Origin: Bacteroidota bacterium
GTDB lineage: Bacteria > Zhuqueibacterota > JdFR-76 > DREG01
Reading direction: 5' to 3'
Length of the DNA: 5,232 bases
Assembly (NCBI GenBank): GCA_030624545.1
Contig: JAUXJX010000177.1
Location: 1 to 5,232, forward strand
Of the stretch, positions 1 through 5,232 are shown in pieces. Each line of letters starts with the position of its first letter. Position 1 is the first letter of the stretch. A program made the position numbers and the translations under genes. The notes beneath the pieces are model-generated. The model worked only from the letters and a program-made list of their open reading frames with translations. It did not search any database and was not told where the DNA came from.

Positions 1-153
1 CTCAGTGCAACATTCGCGGTCACCAAAAACTCGTAGTTGAGCCATGCCTGAAAGGCTAACTGCCTCACGAAAAGACCAGGATAATAACTTCTTCCAGCAA
101 TTATGACCCTAATGACAAAGAAATAAGACCATTATTGCCAAGAAAAGCATTGC

Positions 154-191
154 AATATTTCCATATAAATGACTTATTAAAAGGAAATATT
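154..191. repeat. 9-base perfect inverted repeat in the leader
   Basis: AATATTTCC at 154-162 is the exact reverse complement of GGAAATATT at 183-191, with 20 bases between the arms. The arms are AT-rich, so some chance matching is expected. The position, about 90-120 bases before the first start codon, would suit an operator or a leader RNA hairpin. The right arm shares bases with a second inverted repeat at 178-204, so in RNA only one of the two stems could form at a time. Function is not known. Confidence 0.4.
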
Positions 192-204
192 TTCTCGCCT
201 TTTA
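178..204. repeat. 7-base perfect inverted repeat in the leader
   Basis: TAAAAGG at 178-184 pairs perfectly with CCTTTTA at 198-204 around a 13-base loop. It overlaps the right arm of the 154-191 repeat at 183-184. It could be part of an operator or an RNA hairpin. No T-run follows, so it is not a convincing terminator for anything upstream. Confidence 0.35.
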
Positions 205-256
205 GAATTTGAAACATTGCTATTGATTTCCGCCATTTTTACGTTGATTATTTATC

Positions 257-262
257 AAGGAG
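257..262 (+). promoter_or_regulatory. Putative ribosome binding site for the GH88 gene
   Basis: AAGGAG lies 15 bases before the ATG at 278, which is longer than the usual spacing. No other in-frame start exists between this ATG and the upstream in-frame stop TGA at 245-247. The next in-frame ATG is 47 codons downstream and would cut into the conserved domain. The start at 278 is therefore the only reasonable one even though the spacing is loose. Confidence 0.45.
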
Positions 263-277
263 CCCTCTGAAGCGGTC

Positions 278-1387
278 ATGACAATTCATCCTGAGTTAAG
301 AAATAAATGTAAGATCGTATTCGAATTTGCAGAGAAACAACTGCGCAGTCTGGTCGAGAACCACCCTGATTATTTCCCTTTGCATACCCTCCATGGCAAA
401 TGGAAGCACGACTCTGAGATGTGGACGGGCTGGTGCGAAGGATTCCTGGGTGGCCAGTTGTGGCTGGTGTACCAGCAAAATAATGATGACTGGTGGCGTG
501 CCAAGGCCGAACATTATTCCCGGCTCATCGAGCACAGGAAAAACGACCGCGATGTACACGATCTTGGCTTTCTGTTTTGGTCTACGTGGAAACGCTGGTA
601 TGATTTAACCGGTGATGAAGAGGTCAACCAGGTGATCATCGATGCAGGCCGCACTCTCGCCCTTAGATTTCAGAAAAAGGGTCAATATCTCCGGTCCTTC
701 GTCGCACGGGAGAGCTTGTTTATTGACATCATGATGAACGTTGGCATCGTCTTTTATGCTGCCGAGCAAACCGATGACAAAAGTCTTTGGGATCTTGCAA
801 ACCAGCATTGCTTAACAACGCGCAAGATGCTGGTTCGTGGAGATGGCAGCACTGCCCACGAAGGAATCTTTGATACAACGACGGGGGAATTTCTGCATCA
901 GAGCACACATCAGGGCTGGCGCAATGATTCATCCTGGGCGCGTGGATTGGCATGGGCACTTTATGGCTTCGCTACGGTTTACGATTTTACCAAAGATCCG
1001 CGCTACCTGCAGACTGCCGAGGCCTGCGCTGACTTCTATGTTGAGCGCACACCAGATCATGGCATCCCGCCAAATGATTGGGATGAGCCAAATCCAAGGA
1101 ATCCATATGAAAGCTCGGCCGCCGCTATTGCCGCCAGCGGGATGTGGAATCTGTCAGGGTTGACCGGCGATGTGGCCCATTCACGCGATTATCGTGAGTA
1201 TGCGCTTCGAATACTCGATACACTGACGGAGCCAGAGTTTTTGGCCATTGATTCGCCAGGTTGGGAAGGAATTCTCAAACATGGAACTTACCACGAACGA
1301 AAGGGCCTTGGGGTGAACGAAAGCGTCATGTGGGGTGAGTATTTCTTCCTCGAAGCAGTCTCTAAGGTTTTGAAAGAACTGCAATGA
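278..1387 (+). CDS. ugl: Unsaturated glucuronyl hydrolase, glycoside hydrolase family 88
   Basis: GH88 enzymes cleave the 4,5-unsaturated uronic acid from the non-reducing end of oligosaccharides left by polysaccharide lyases. They do so by hydrating the double bond, after which the product opens to a 4-deoxy-5-keto-uronate. The 369 residues match the usual length of this (alpha/alpha)6-barrel family. Visible family hallmarks are HDLGF (94-98) with Asp95, the FIDIMMN stretch with Asp150, His194, the HQGW segment at 211-214, SSWARGLAWALYGF (218-231) with Arg222 and Trp226, and a C-terminal GLGVNESVMWGEYFFLEA block. From memory of the Bacillus enzyme, Asp95 and Asp150 correspond to its catalytic Asp88 and Asp149. 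There is no signal peptide, so a cytoplasmic enzyme acting on imported oligosaccharides is inferred. The substrate (chondroitin, hyaluronan, gellan, ulvan or other type) cannot be read from the sequence. The end overlaps the next gene by four bases. GH105 is a less likely alternative because the motifs fit GH88. Confidence 0.93.
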   Translation: MTIHPELRNKCKIVFEFAEKQLRSLVENHPDYFPLHTLHGKWKHDSEMWTGWCEGFLGGQLWLVYQQNNDDWWRAKAEHYSRLIEHRKNDRDVHDLGFLFWSTWKRWYDLTGDEEVNQVIIDAGRTLALRFQKKGQYLRSFVARESLFIDIMMNVGIVFYAAEQTDDKSLWDLANQHCLTTRKMLVRGDGSTAHEGIFDTTTGEFLHQSTHQGWRNDSSWARGLAWALYGFATVYDFTKDPRYLQTAEACADFYVERTPDHGIPPNDWDEPNPRNPYESSAAAIAASGMWNLSGLTGDVAHSRDYREYALRILDTLTEPEFLAIDSPGWEGILKHGTYHERKGLGVNESVMWGEYFFLEAVSKVLKELQ

Positions 1388-2160
1388 GTGATCGGAAAGC
1401 AGCGCTGGTTACCGGAGCAGGCCGGGGAATCGGAAGGGGCATCGCGTTGGCCCTGGCCAAGATCAATTGGGATGTCGTCATCAACTATCGCAGCAACGAG
1501 AAAGCCGCTTCTCAAACTGCGAAGCTGGTAGAAGATGCCGGCGGAAAATGCATAGTTGTCAAGGCTGATGTCGGCAAAAATTCCGAGCATAGCCAATTAC
1601 TGGAAGAGACATTGAAGAATTTTGGCCGTATTGATTTGCTAGTAAATAATGCCGGAGTGGGTCCGCGGCAGCGACTGGATATTTTGGAAGCAGCCGAAGA
1701 GAGCTACGATGAGGTCATGGCGGTTAATCTCAAGGGACCGTTTTTCCTGACTCAGCTTGTGGCCAAGAAGATGATCGATTTAGTCGAAACTGGGGTGGTT
1801 GAAACACCAAGAATCATTAACATCAGTTCCATCAGCGCTTATGTAAGCAGCCCAAATCGAAGCGAATATTGTCTTTCCAAAGCCGGAATGTCCATGATGA
1901 CTGCTCTATATGCCAACCGATTGGCCGGGCACGGTATCCAGGTTTTCGAAATTCGCCCCGGCATCATTGAGACGGATATGACCAGCGGCGTGAAGGAGAA
2001 GTACGATCGTTTGATCGATGAAGGACTAACGCCGATCAGACGATGGGGGAAGGCTGAGGACGTTGCACAGGCGGTAGTTGCCATTGCAGAAGGTAATTTT
2101 CCATTTTCAACAGGTGAAATCATAAATGTGGATGGCGGATTCCACATGAAAAGGTTGTGA
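1384..2160 (+). CDS. SDR-family NAD(P)H-dependent reductase, probable deoxy-keto-uronate reductase
   Basis: This is a classical short-chain dehydrogenase of 258 residues, the usual length. Features are the TGAGRGIG dinucleotide-binding loop (10-17), ADV (61-63), NNAG (88-91), catalytic Asn115, Ser149, Tyr162 and Lys166 (YCLSK), and PG (192-193). Arg36-Ser37 after the second strand suggests NADPH preference, as in FabG-type enzymes. It resembles a subgroup commonly labelled 3-ketoacyl-ACP reductase. That name is probably misleading here: the gene sits between a GH88 hydrolase and a KDG kinase, so reduction of a 4-deoxy-5-keto-uronate or 2,5-diketo-3-deoxygluconate to KDG (KduD, DhuD or DEH-reductase type role) is inferred. 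It starts in an ATGA overlap with the hydrolase gene and has only a weak purine-rich stretch upstream, so its translation is probably coupled. The family call is certain; the substrate is inference from context. Confidence 0.85.
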   Translation: MSDRKAALVTGAGRGIGRGIALALAKINWDVVINYRSNEKAASQTAKLVEDAGGKCIVVKADVGKNSEHSQLLEETLKNFGRIDLLVNNAGVGPRQRLDILEAAEESYDEVMAVNLKGPFFLTQLVAKKMIDLVETGVVETPRIINISSISAYVSSPNRSEYCLSKAGMSMMTALYANRLAGHGIQVFEIRPGIIETDMTSGVKEKYDRLIDEGLTPIRRWGKAEDVAQAVVAIAEGNFPFSTGEIINVDGGFHMKRL

Positions 2161-2167
2161 GAGGAGT

Positions 2168-2172
2168 GGAGG
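2168..2172 (+). promoter_or_regulatory. Ribosome binding site that decides the KDG kinase start
   Basis: GGAGG lies 11 bases before ATG 2184, within a purine-rich run 2161-2172. An in-frame GTG at 2157 overlaps the SDR stop codon and would add nine residues. That GTG has its nearest purine-rich stretch only about two bases upstream. The added residues also precede the first conserved strand of the kinase fold. ATG 2184 is preferred, though a coupled GTG start is not excluded. Confidence 0.65.
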
Positions 2173-2183
2173 AAATCAAAGAG

Positions 2184-3215
2184 ATGAAATCTGTTGTAAC
2201 ATTCGGCGAAATTATGCTGCGCCTGTCGCCGCCTTCCTTTCAACGCTTTTCCCAGACAAGAAATTTTGAAGTCACATATGGCGGCGGTGAGGCGAATGTC
2301 GCGGCCTCCTTGGCGGGCTTTGGCATGCCCGTGCAATTTGTCACACGCCTTCCGCATAATGACCTCGGCGAAGGCTGTTTGAGTTTTCTTCGTCAGCATG
2401 GGATTGGCACAGATCACATCATTCGAGGTGGTGATCGCATAGGTATCTACTTCTACGAATTGGGATCGGCCCAGAGAGGCAGTAAAGTCATTTACGACCG
2501 GGCCGGCTCCGCTCTCGCGGCCATTCAACCCGGCATGATCGATTGGCAGAGGGTATTTTCGCACGCCGACTGGTTCCACTGGACCGGCATCACGCCAGCC
2601 ATTTCAAAGGGTGCGGCGGAGACCTGCCTCGAAGCGGCCCAGGTTGCCCGGGAAATGGGTTTGACCGTTTCTTGCGATTTGAACTATCGTGCAAAGCTAT
2701 GGAAATGGGGAAAGACTGCATCCGAGGTGATGCCTGACCTGGTGAGCTTGTGTGATATCGCCATTGGCAATGAGGAAGATGCCGAAAAGGTGTTCGGCAT
2801 CAAGGCACAGAAAGCGGATGTGACGGCCGGAAAGGTCGAAGCCGGCTCATATTCTGAAGTCTGTGAGAAGCTTGTAAAGAGATTTCCCAATCTGAAAACG
2901 GTCGCCATTACTCTGCGCGGGTCTGTTTCTGCCAGTCACAATACCTGGAGCGGCCTGTTATATGATCAGGGCAAATTCTTCACAGCGCCAATGTACGATA
3001 TCCAGCCGATCGTCGATAGAGTGGGCGGCGGTGACAGCTTCATGGGCGGACTGATCTACGGCTTAAGAACCTACGAAAATAAACAGCAGGCACTCGAGTT
3101 CGCAGCGGCTGCATCCTGTCTCAAACATAGCATTTGGGGCGACTTTAATCTTGTCAGTGTTGCAGAGGTCGAAAAGCTGATGAAGGGTGATGCATCGGGG
3201 CGGGTGAGCCGGTAG
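2184..3215 (+). CDS. kdgK: 2-keto-3-deoxygluconate kinase, PfkB family
   Basis: The enzyme phosphorylates 2-keto-3-deoxygluconate with ATP to KDPG in the cytoplasm. The 343 residues fit the PfkB/ribokinase fold. The first strand is VVTFGEIMLRLSPP. The substrate-binding glycine motif GGGEAN is at 33-38, a CDLNYRAKLW stretch typical of KDG kinases at 164-173, and a NEED motif at 196-199. The C-terminal PfkB signature DRVGGGDSF (278-286) carries the catalytic base Asp284 in the anion-hole motif. The signature has GGGDS instead of the more common GAGD, seen in this branch as far as I recall. It starts 23 bases after the SDR stop with its own ribosome binding site. Neighbours on both sides act in the same route, which supports KDG rather than fructose or ribose as substrate. 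Confidence 0.92.
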   Translation: MKSVVTFGEIMLRLSPPSFQRFSQTRNFEVTYGGGEANVAASLAGFGMPVQFVTRLPHNDLGEGCLSFLRQHGIGTDHIIRGGDRIGIYFYELGSAQRGSKVIYDRAGSALAAIQPGMIDWQRVFSHADWFHWTGITPAISKGAAETCLEAAQVAREMGLTVSCDLNYRAKLWKWGKTASEVMPDLVSLCDIAIGNEEDAEKVFGIKAQKADVTAGKVEAGSYSEVCEKLVKRFPNLKTVAITLRGSVSASHNTWSGLLYDQGKFFTAPMYDIQPIVDRVGGGDSFMGGLIYGLRTYENKQQALEFAAAASCLKHSIWGDFNLVSVAEVEKLMKGDASGRVSR

Positions 3216-3216
3216 T

Positions 3217-3266
3217 TTGTCAGACTTGAATCCGATGGTTCGGCTATCATCTTCTTTATCTGACAA
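3217..3266. repeat. 8-base perfect inverted repeat between kdgK and eda
   Basis: TTGTCAGA at 3217-3224 is repeated as its exact reverse complement TCTGACAA at 3259-3266, with 34 bases between. The left arm begins two bases after the kdgK stop codon. It also contains the odd palindrome GTCAGAC (3219-3225), which resembles the GTC-N-GAC core of FadR-type GntR operators. Many uronate regulators (UxuR/ExuR types) belong to that group. A regulator site is only a suggestion; the arms could equally form the base of an RNA stem enclosing the 3232-3243 hairpin. Confidence 0.4.
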
Positions 3267-3299
3267 CCTAAACCTTCTTCTAATGTAATTTAAGTTCAT

Positions 3300-3304
3300 G
3301 AGGA
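3300..3304 (+). promoter_or_regulatory. Ribosome binding site for eda
   Basis: GAGGA ends seven bases before ATG 3312, a good position. It supports independent translation initiation of the aldolase after the 96-base gap. Confidence 0.65.
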
Positions 3305-3311
3305 ATAAGAA

Positions 3312-3986
3312 ATGGCGCGATTTGATCGATTGACGGTTTTGAACAACATGTTGAATAGCGGCCTGGTGCCGTTGTTCTATCATGCCGATGTTGCGGTTGC
3401 CAAAGAAGTGGTGACCGCCTGCGCAGAGGGTGGTGCGAGAGTCTTTGAGTTTACCAACAGGGGAGACAAGGCCATCCCGGTTTTTTTGCAACTCGTTGAG
3501 TTTGTCGAGTCAGCACAGCTTGATCTCATTATGGGCGTTGGATCGGTTCTGGATGCACCTACCGCTGCACTCTACATGGGGCACGGCGCCAATTTCGTGG
3601 TCGGGCCGGCGCTCAATCCGGAGGTTGCCAAAACCTGTAACCGCCGCAAGGTAGCCTACTTGCCAGGCTGCGGCAGTGTTACCGAAATTTCTTCTGCTGA
3701 GGAATTGGGCGTGGAGGTTGTCAAGATATTTCCCGGCGCCCAGGTAGGCGGCCCGGCGTTTGTGAAGGCCGTGTTGGGCCCCATGCCCTGGACTCGCGTC
3801 ATGCCCACCGGCGGGGTCGATGCCACCCGCGAAAGCGTACAAGAATGGATCAAAGCCGGAGCAGCGTGCCTGGGCATGGGCAGCAAACTTATCCGCAAGG
3901 ATCTGGTCGCGTCAGGTGACTACGCCACAATTCAAAAGACTGTGCGAAGCGTCCTGGCCTGGATTGGAGAAGCCCGGGAAAAATGA
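3312..3986 (+). CDS. eda: 2-keto-3-deoxy-6-phosphogluconate aldolase (KDPG/KHG aldolase)
   Basis: This class I aldolase splits KDPG into pyruvate and glyceraldehyde 3-phosphate, the last step of the route in this cluster. At 224 residues it is near the usual 205-225 length of this TIM-barrel family. Catalytic features are Glu46 in VFEFTNRG (with Arg50), the GVGSV loop (75-79), the Schiff-base lysine Lys138 in VVKIFPG (136-142), and the phosphate-binding PTGGV (165-169) followed by GMGSKL (188-193). From memory these match E. coli Glu45, Arg49, Lys133 and Thr161. Variations from the E. coli enzyme include GVGSV for GAGTV and [10 protein letters not shown] (118-127) for the usual PG(V/A)xTPxE stretch. 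These look like a lineage version rather than damage. KHG aldolase activity may be present as well. The stop overlaps the next start in ATGA. Confidence 0.93.
   Translation: MARFDRLTVLNNMLNSGLVPLFYHADVAVAKEVVTACAEGGARVFEFTNRGDKAIPVFLQLVEFVESAQLDLIMGVGSVLDAPTAALYMGHGANFVVGPALNPEVAKTCNRRKVAYLPGCGSVTEISSAEELGVEVVKIFPGAQVGGPAFVKAVLGPMPWTRVMPTGGVDATRESVQEWIKAGAACLGMGSKLIRKDLVASGDYATIQKTVRSVLAWIGEAREK
3966..3972 (+). promoter_or_regulatory. Ribosome binding site for the flavin oxidoreductase, inside eda
   Basis: GGAGAAG lies within the last codons of eda, ten bases before ATG 3983. Together with the ATGA overlap it fixes the start of the final gene and points to translational coupling. Confidence 0.55.
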
Positions 3987-5232
3987 AATACAGGAAAATT
4001 GCCTCCCTGAAAACAGCAGAGCAGTTTCGTAATCACATCGCACAGTTGGGAATCAAATTACCTTTCGATGAACAGTTGCAATCCGGACCGCATTCTCCTT
4101 TGGCAAAGCCATTTCAGTTGGCAAAGGGTTTCACAATTGGTAATCGCTTCGCCGTTCTGCCTATGGAGGGTTGGGACGGCACGACGGATGGACGTCCCAC
4201 TGAAGATACCGTACGGCGCTGGCAGCGCTTCGGACAAAGCGGCGCCAAATTGATCTGGGGCGGGGAAGCAATTGCCATTTGCCACGATGGACGGGCCAAT
4301 CCGAATCAACTGATGATCAATGAGGAAAATCTTGGCGGCATCGTTGCGTTGCGAGAGAGACTGGTAGAAACGCACGGAGAACATTTCGGCAATTGTGATG
4401 ATCTCCTGGTGGGATTGCAGCTCACACATTCCGGTCGCTTTGCTCGTCCCAATCGTAAGGAAATCCTGGAGCCGAAAATCCTGTATCATCATCCCATCCT
4501 CGACAAAAAATTTAATTTGAATCCACAGACACCGCTCATGACCGACAGCGAGACCGGCCAGCTTGTTGTGGATTTTGTTAAGGCCGCAAAACTGGCCTAC
4601 AAAGCCGGTTATGCCTTTGTGGACATCAAACACTGCCACGGCTACCTGGGGCATGAGTTTCTCAGCGCGAGGGATCGTTTGGGCCGGTACGGCGGCAGTT
4701 TTGAAAACCGAACCCGTTTTCTGCGCGAGGTTGTGGCTGGTATTCGATCTGAAGTGCCCGGCCTGGACATAGCAGTGAGGCTAAGCGCATTTGACTTCAT
4801 TCCTTACCGGACGGGAGCAAATGAAGTGGGAGAACCGGAAGCAGTTACCGGTGACGATTACAAATGCGCATTTGGCGGTGACGAAACCGGTACCGGCATC
4901 GATTTGGAAGAACCGTGCGCTTTCCTAGATTTGTTGGCGTCTCTCAATATACAAATGGTCTGCATTTCGGCCGGAAGTCCGTATTACAATCCGCATATTC
5001 AAAGGCCGGCGCTCTTTCCACCCTCGGACGGATACCTGCCACCGGAAGATCCTTTGGTTGGAGTTGCGCGCCAAATCCAGGTGACTGCCAGGCTAAAGAA
5101 GCACAGGCCCGACCTATTGTTTGTTGGCTCCGGATATTCCTACTTGCAGGAGTGGCTGCCCAATGTGGCACAACGGGTCGTAGATTCCGGCATGACTGAT
5201 TTTGTCGGTATAGGAAGAATGGTGTTATCCTA
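3983..5232 (+). CDS. NADH:flavin oxidoreductase, Old Yellow Enzyme-like, 3' end cut by the window
   Basis: An open frame of 416 codons runs from ATG 3983 to the right edge without a stop, so the gene is incomplete here. The first 45 or so residues form an extension before the FMN-binding TIM barrel begins at [17 protein letters not shown] (50-66). Further marks are [13 protein letters not shown] (144-156), [16 protein letters not shown] (214-229), [12 protein letters not shown] (235-246), VRLSAFD (265-271) with the likely flavin-contacting Arg265, and [15 protein letters not shown] at the cut end, which is the flavin phosphate-binding region. His219 and Tyr221 fit the second anchor and the proton donor of OYE enzymes, but Lys216 stands where the first anchor histidine is expected. 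Only the last strand or so of the barrel should be missing, unless a 2,4-dienoyl-CoA-reductase-type C-terminal domain follows. The substrate is unknown. Coupling to eda suggests a role in the same sugar route or in detoxifying an enal or enone by-product, which is inference. Confidence 0.9.
   Translation, partial: MKYRKIASLKTAEQFRNHIAQLGIKLPFDEQLQSGPHSPLAKPFQLAKGFTIGNRFAVLPMEGWDGTTDGRPTEDTVRRWQRFGQSGAKLIWGGEAIAICHDGRANPNQLMINEENLGGIVALRERLVETHGEHFGNCDDLLVGLQLTHSGRFARPNRKEILEPKILYHHPILDKKFNLNPQTPLMTDSETGQLVVDFVKAAKLAYKAGYAFVDIKHCHGYLGHEFLSARDRLGRYGGSFENRTRFLREVVAGIRSEVPGLDIAVRLSAFDFIPYRTGANEVGEPEAVTGDDYKCAFGGDETGTGIDLEEPCAFLDLLASLNIQMVCISAGSPYYNPHIQRPALFPPSDGYLPPEDPLVGVARQIQVTARLKKHRPDLLFVGSGYSYLQEWLPNVAQRVVDSGMTDFVGIGRMVLS

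Larger units (their letters stand above)
1..277. other. Non-coding leader upstream of the uronate operon
   Basis: No convincing gene is seen here. All three forward frames meet a stop within the first 60 bases, and the reverse frames show only short open stretches without a supported start. The part from about 115 to 255 is clearly richer in A and T than the genes that follow, as expected for a promoter region. It contains two overlapping inverted repeats (listed separately), a small imperfect stem at 36-43/54-60, and a purine-rich site just before the first gene. I could not fix a promoter. TATAAA at 164-169 resembles a -10 box but has no good -35 box at normal spacing. Near matches to the Bacteroidota-type -7 element (TAnnTTTG) at 203-211 and 240-247 are imperfect. 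Confidence 0.6.
3216..3311. other. Intergenic gap between kdgK and eda
   Basis: This 96-base gap is the only sizeable one inside the cluster; the other junctions overlap or are 23 bases apart. It is AT-rich towards its right end and carries the inverted repeat described separately, a small perfect stem CCGA-TGGT-TCGG at 3232-3243, and the eda ribosome binding site. It could hold an internal operator or promoter, or an mRNA-stabilising structure. No T-run follows the stems, so it is not a clear terminator. Confidence 0.45.

Noticed and set aside
36..60. Imperfect stem as a terminator of an upstream gene
   Set aside because: GTT-bulge-AGCC pairs with GGCTAAC, but the loop is ten bases, the stem is short and no T-run follows.
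1..131. Possible leftward gene running off the left edge
   Set aside because: One reverse frame stays open for about 43 codons and includes a GTG near 76, but there is no ATG, no ribosome binding site and no recognisable motif. Another reverse frame has an ATG at 45 with only 15 codons visible. Too little to call.
164..169. TATAAA as a -10 promoter box
   Set aside because: The best -35-like sequence (TTGCCA at 135-140) is about 23 bases away, well beyond the usual 16-18, and the region is AT-rich enough for chance matches.
1839..2579. 246-residue open frame on the reverse strand
   Set aside because: It lies fully antisense to the SDR and KDG kinase genes, both with clear catalytic motifs, and its translation shows no recognisable domain. 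It is a shadow of the coding bias of the real genes.
3298..3333. Small open frame starting at ATG 3298 ahead of eda
   Set aside because: It would encode only 11 residues, overlaps the eda ribosome binding site and start, and has no binding site of its own.
4058..4654. 198-residue open frame on the reverse strand
   Set aside because: Antisense to the flavin oxidoreductase, whose conserved OYE motifs run through the same bases; no recognisable domain in the reverse translation.
4915..5199. 94-residue forward open frame
   Set aside because: It is in a different frame inside the flavin oxidoreductase gene, which stays open and conserved to the window edge.

Overview
The window holds one rightward gene cluster of five genes with no genes on the opposite strand. 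It reads as a catabolic operon for unsaturated uronic-acid sugars, the products that polysaccharide lyases make from glycosaminoglycans, alginate-like or other uronate-containing polymers. The proteins are bacterial. From memory of family sequences, the KDG kinase and KDPG aldolase look most like versions from Bacteroidota and neighbouring FCB-type phyla. Purine-rich ribosome binding sites precede several genes, which is not typical of Bacteroidota proper, so the phylum is left open. No RNA gene, mobile element, CRISPR array or rho-independent terminator was found.

Layout: positions 1-277 are a non-coding, AT-rich leader with two overlapping inverted repeats and a Shine-Dalgarno-like site. 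Next come a GH88 unsaturated glucuronyl hydrolase (278-1387), an SDR-family oxidoreductase (1384-2160), a PfkB-family 2-keto-3-deoxygluconate kinase (2184-3215), a 96-base gap with an 8-base inverted repeat, a KDPG aldolase (3312-3986), and an OYE-like NADH:flavin oxidoreductase that begins at 3983 and runs off the right edge. Two junctions are ATGA overlaps (1384-1387 and 3983-3986), so translational coupling is likely.

Proposed flow: the GH88 enzyme releases a 4,5-unsaturated uronate from an imported oligosaccharide, and this opens spontaneously to a 4-deoxy-5-keto-uronate. The SDR would reduce this, or its isomer, to 2-keto-3-deoxygluconate (KDG). The kinase makes KDPG, and the aldolase splits it into pyruvate and glyceraldehyde 3-phosphate. 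No isomerase (KduI/DhuI type), lyase, transporter or regulator lies in the window. The step between hydrolase and reductase is therefore either encoded elsewhere or bypassed.

The least explained part is the last gene. It is a flavoprotein of an uncharacterised OYE-like branch, coupled to the aldolase, with a lysine where classical OYE enzymes have their first substrate-anchoring histidine. The rest is a recognisable pathway rather than a new system.
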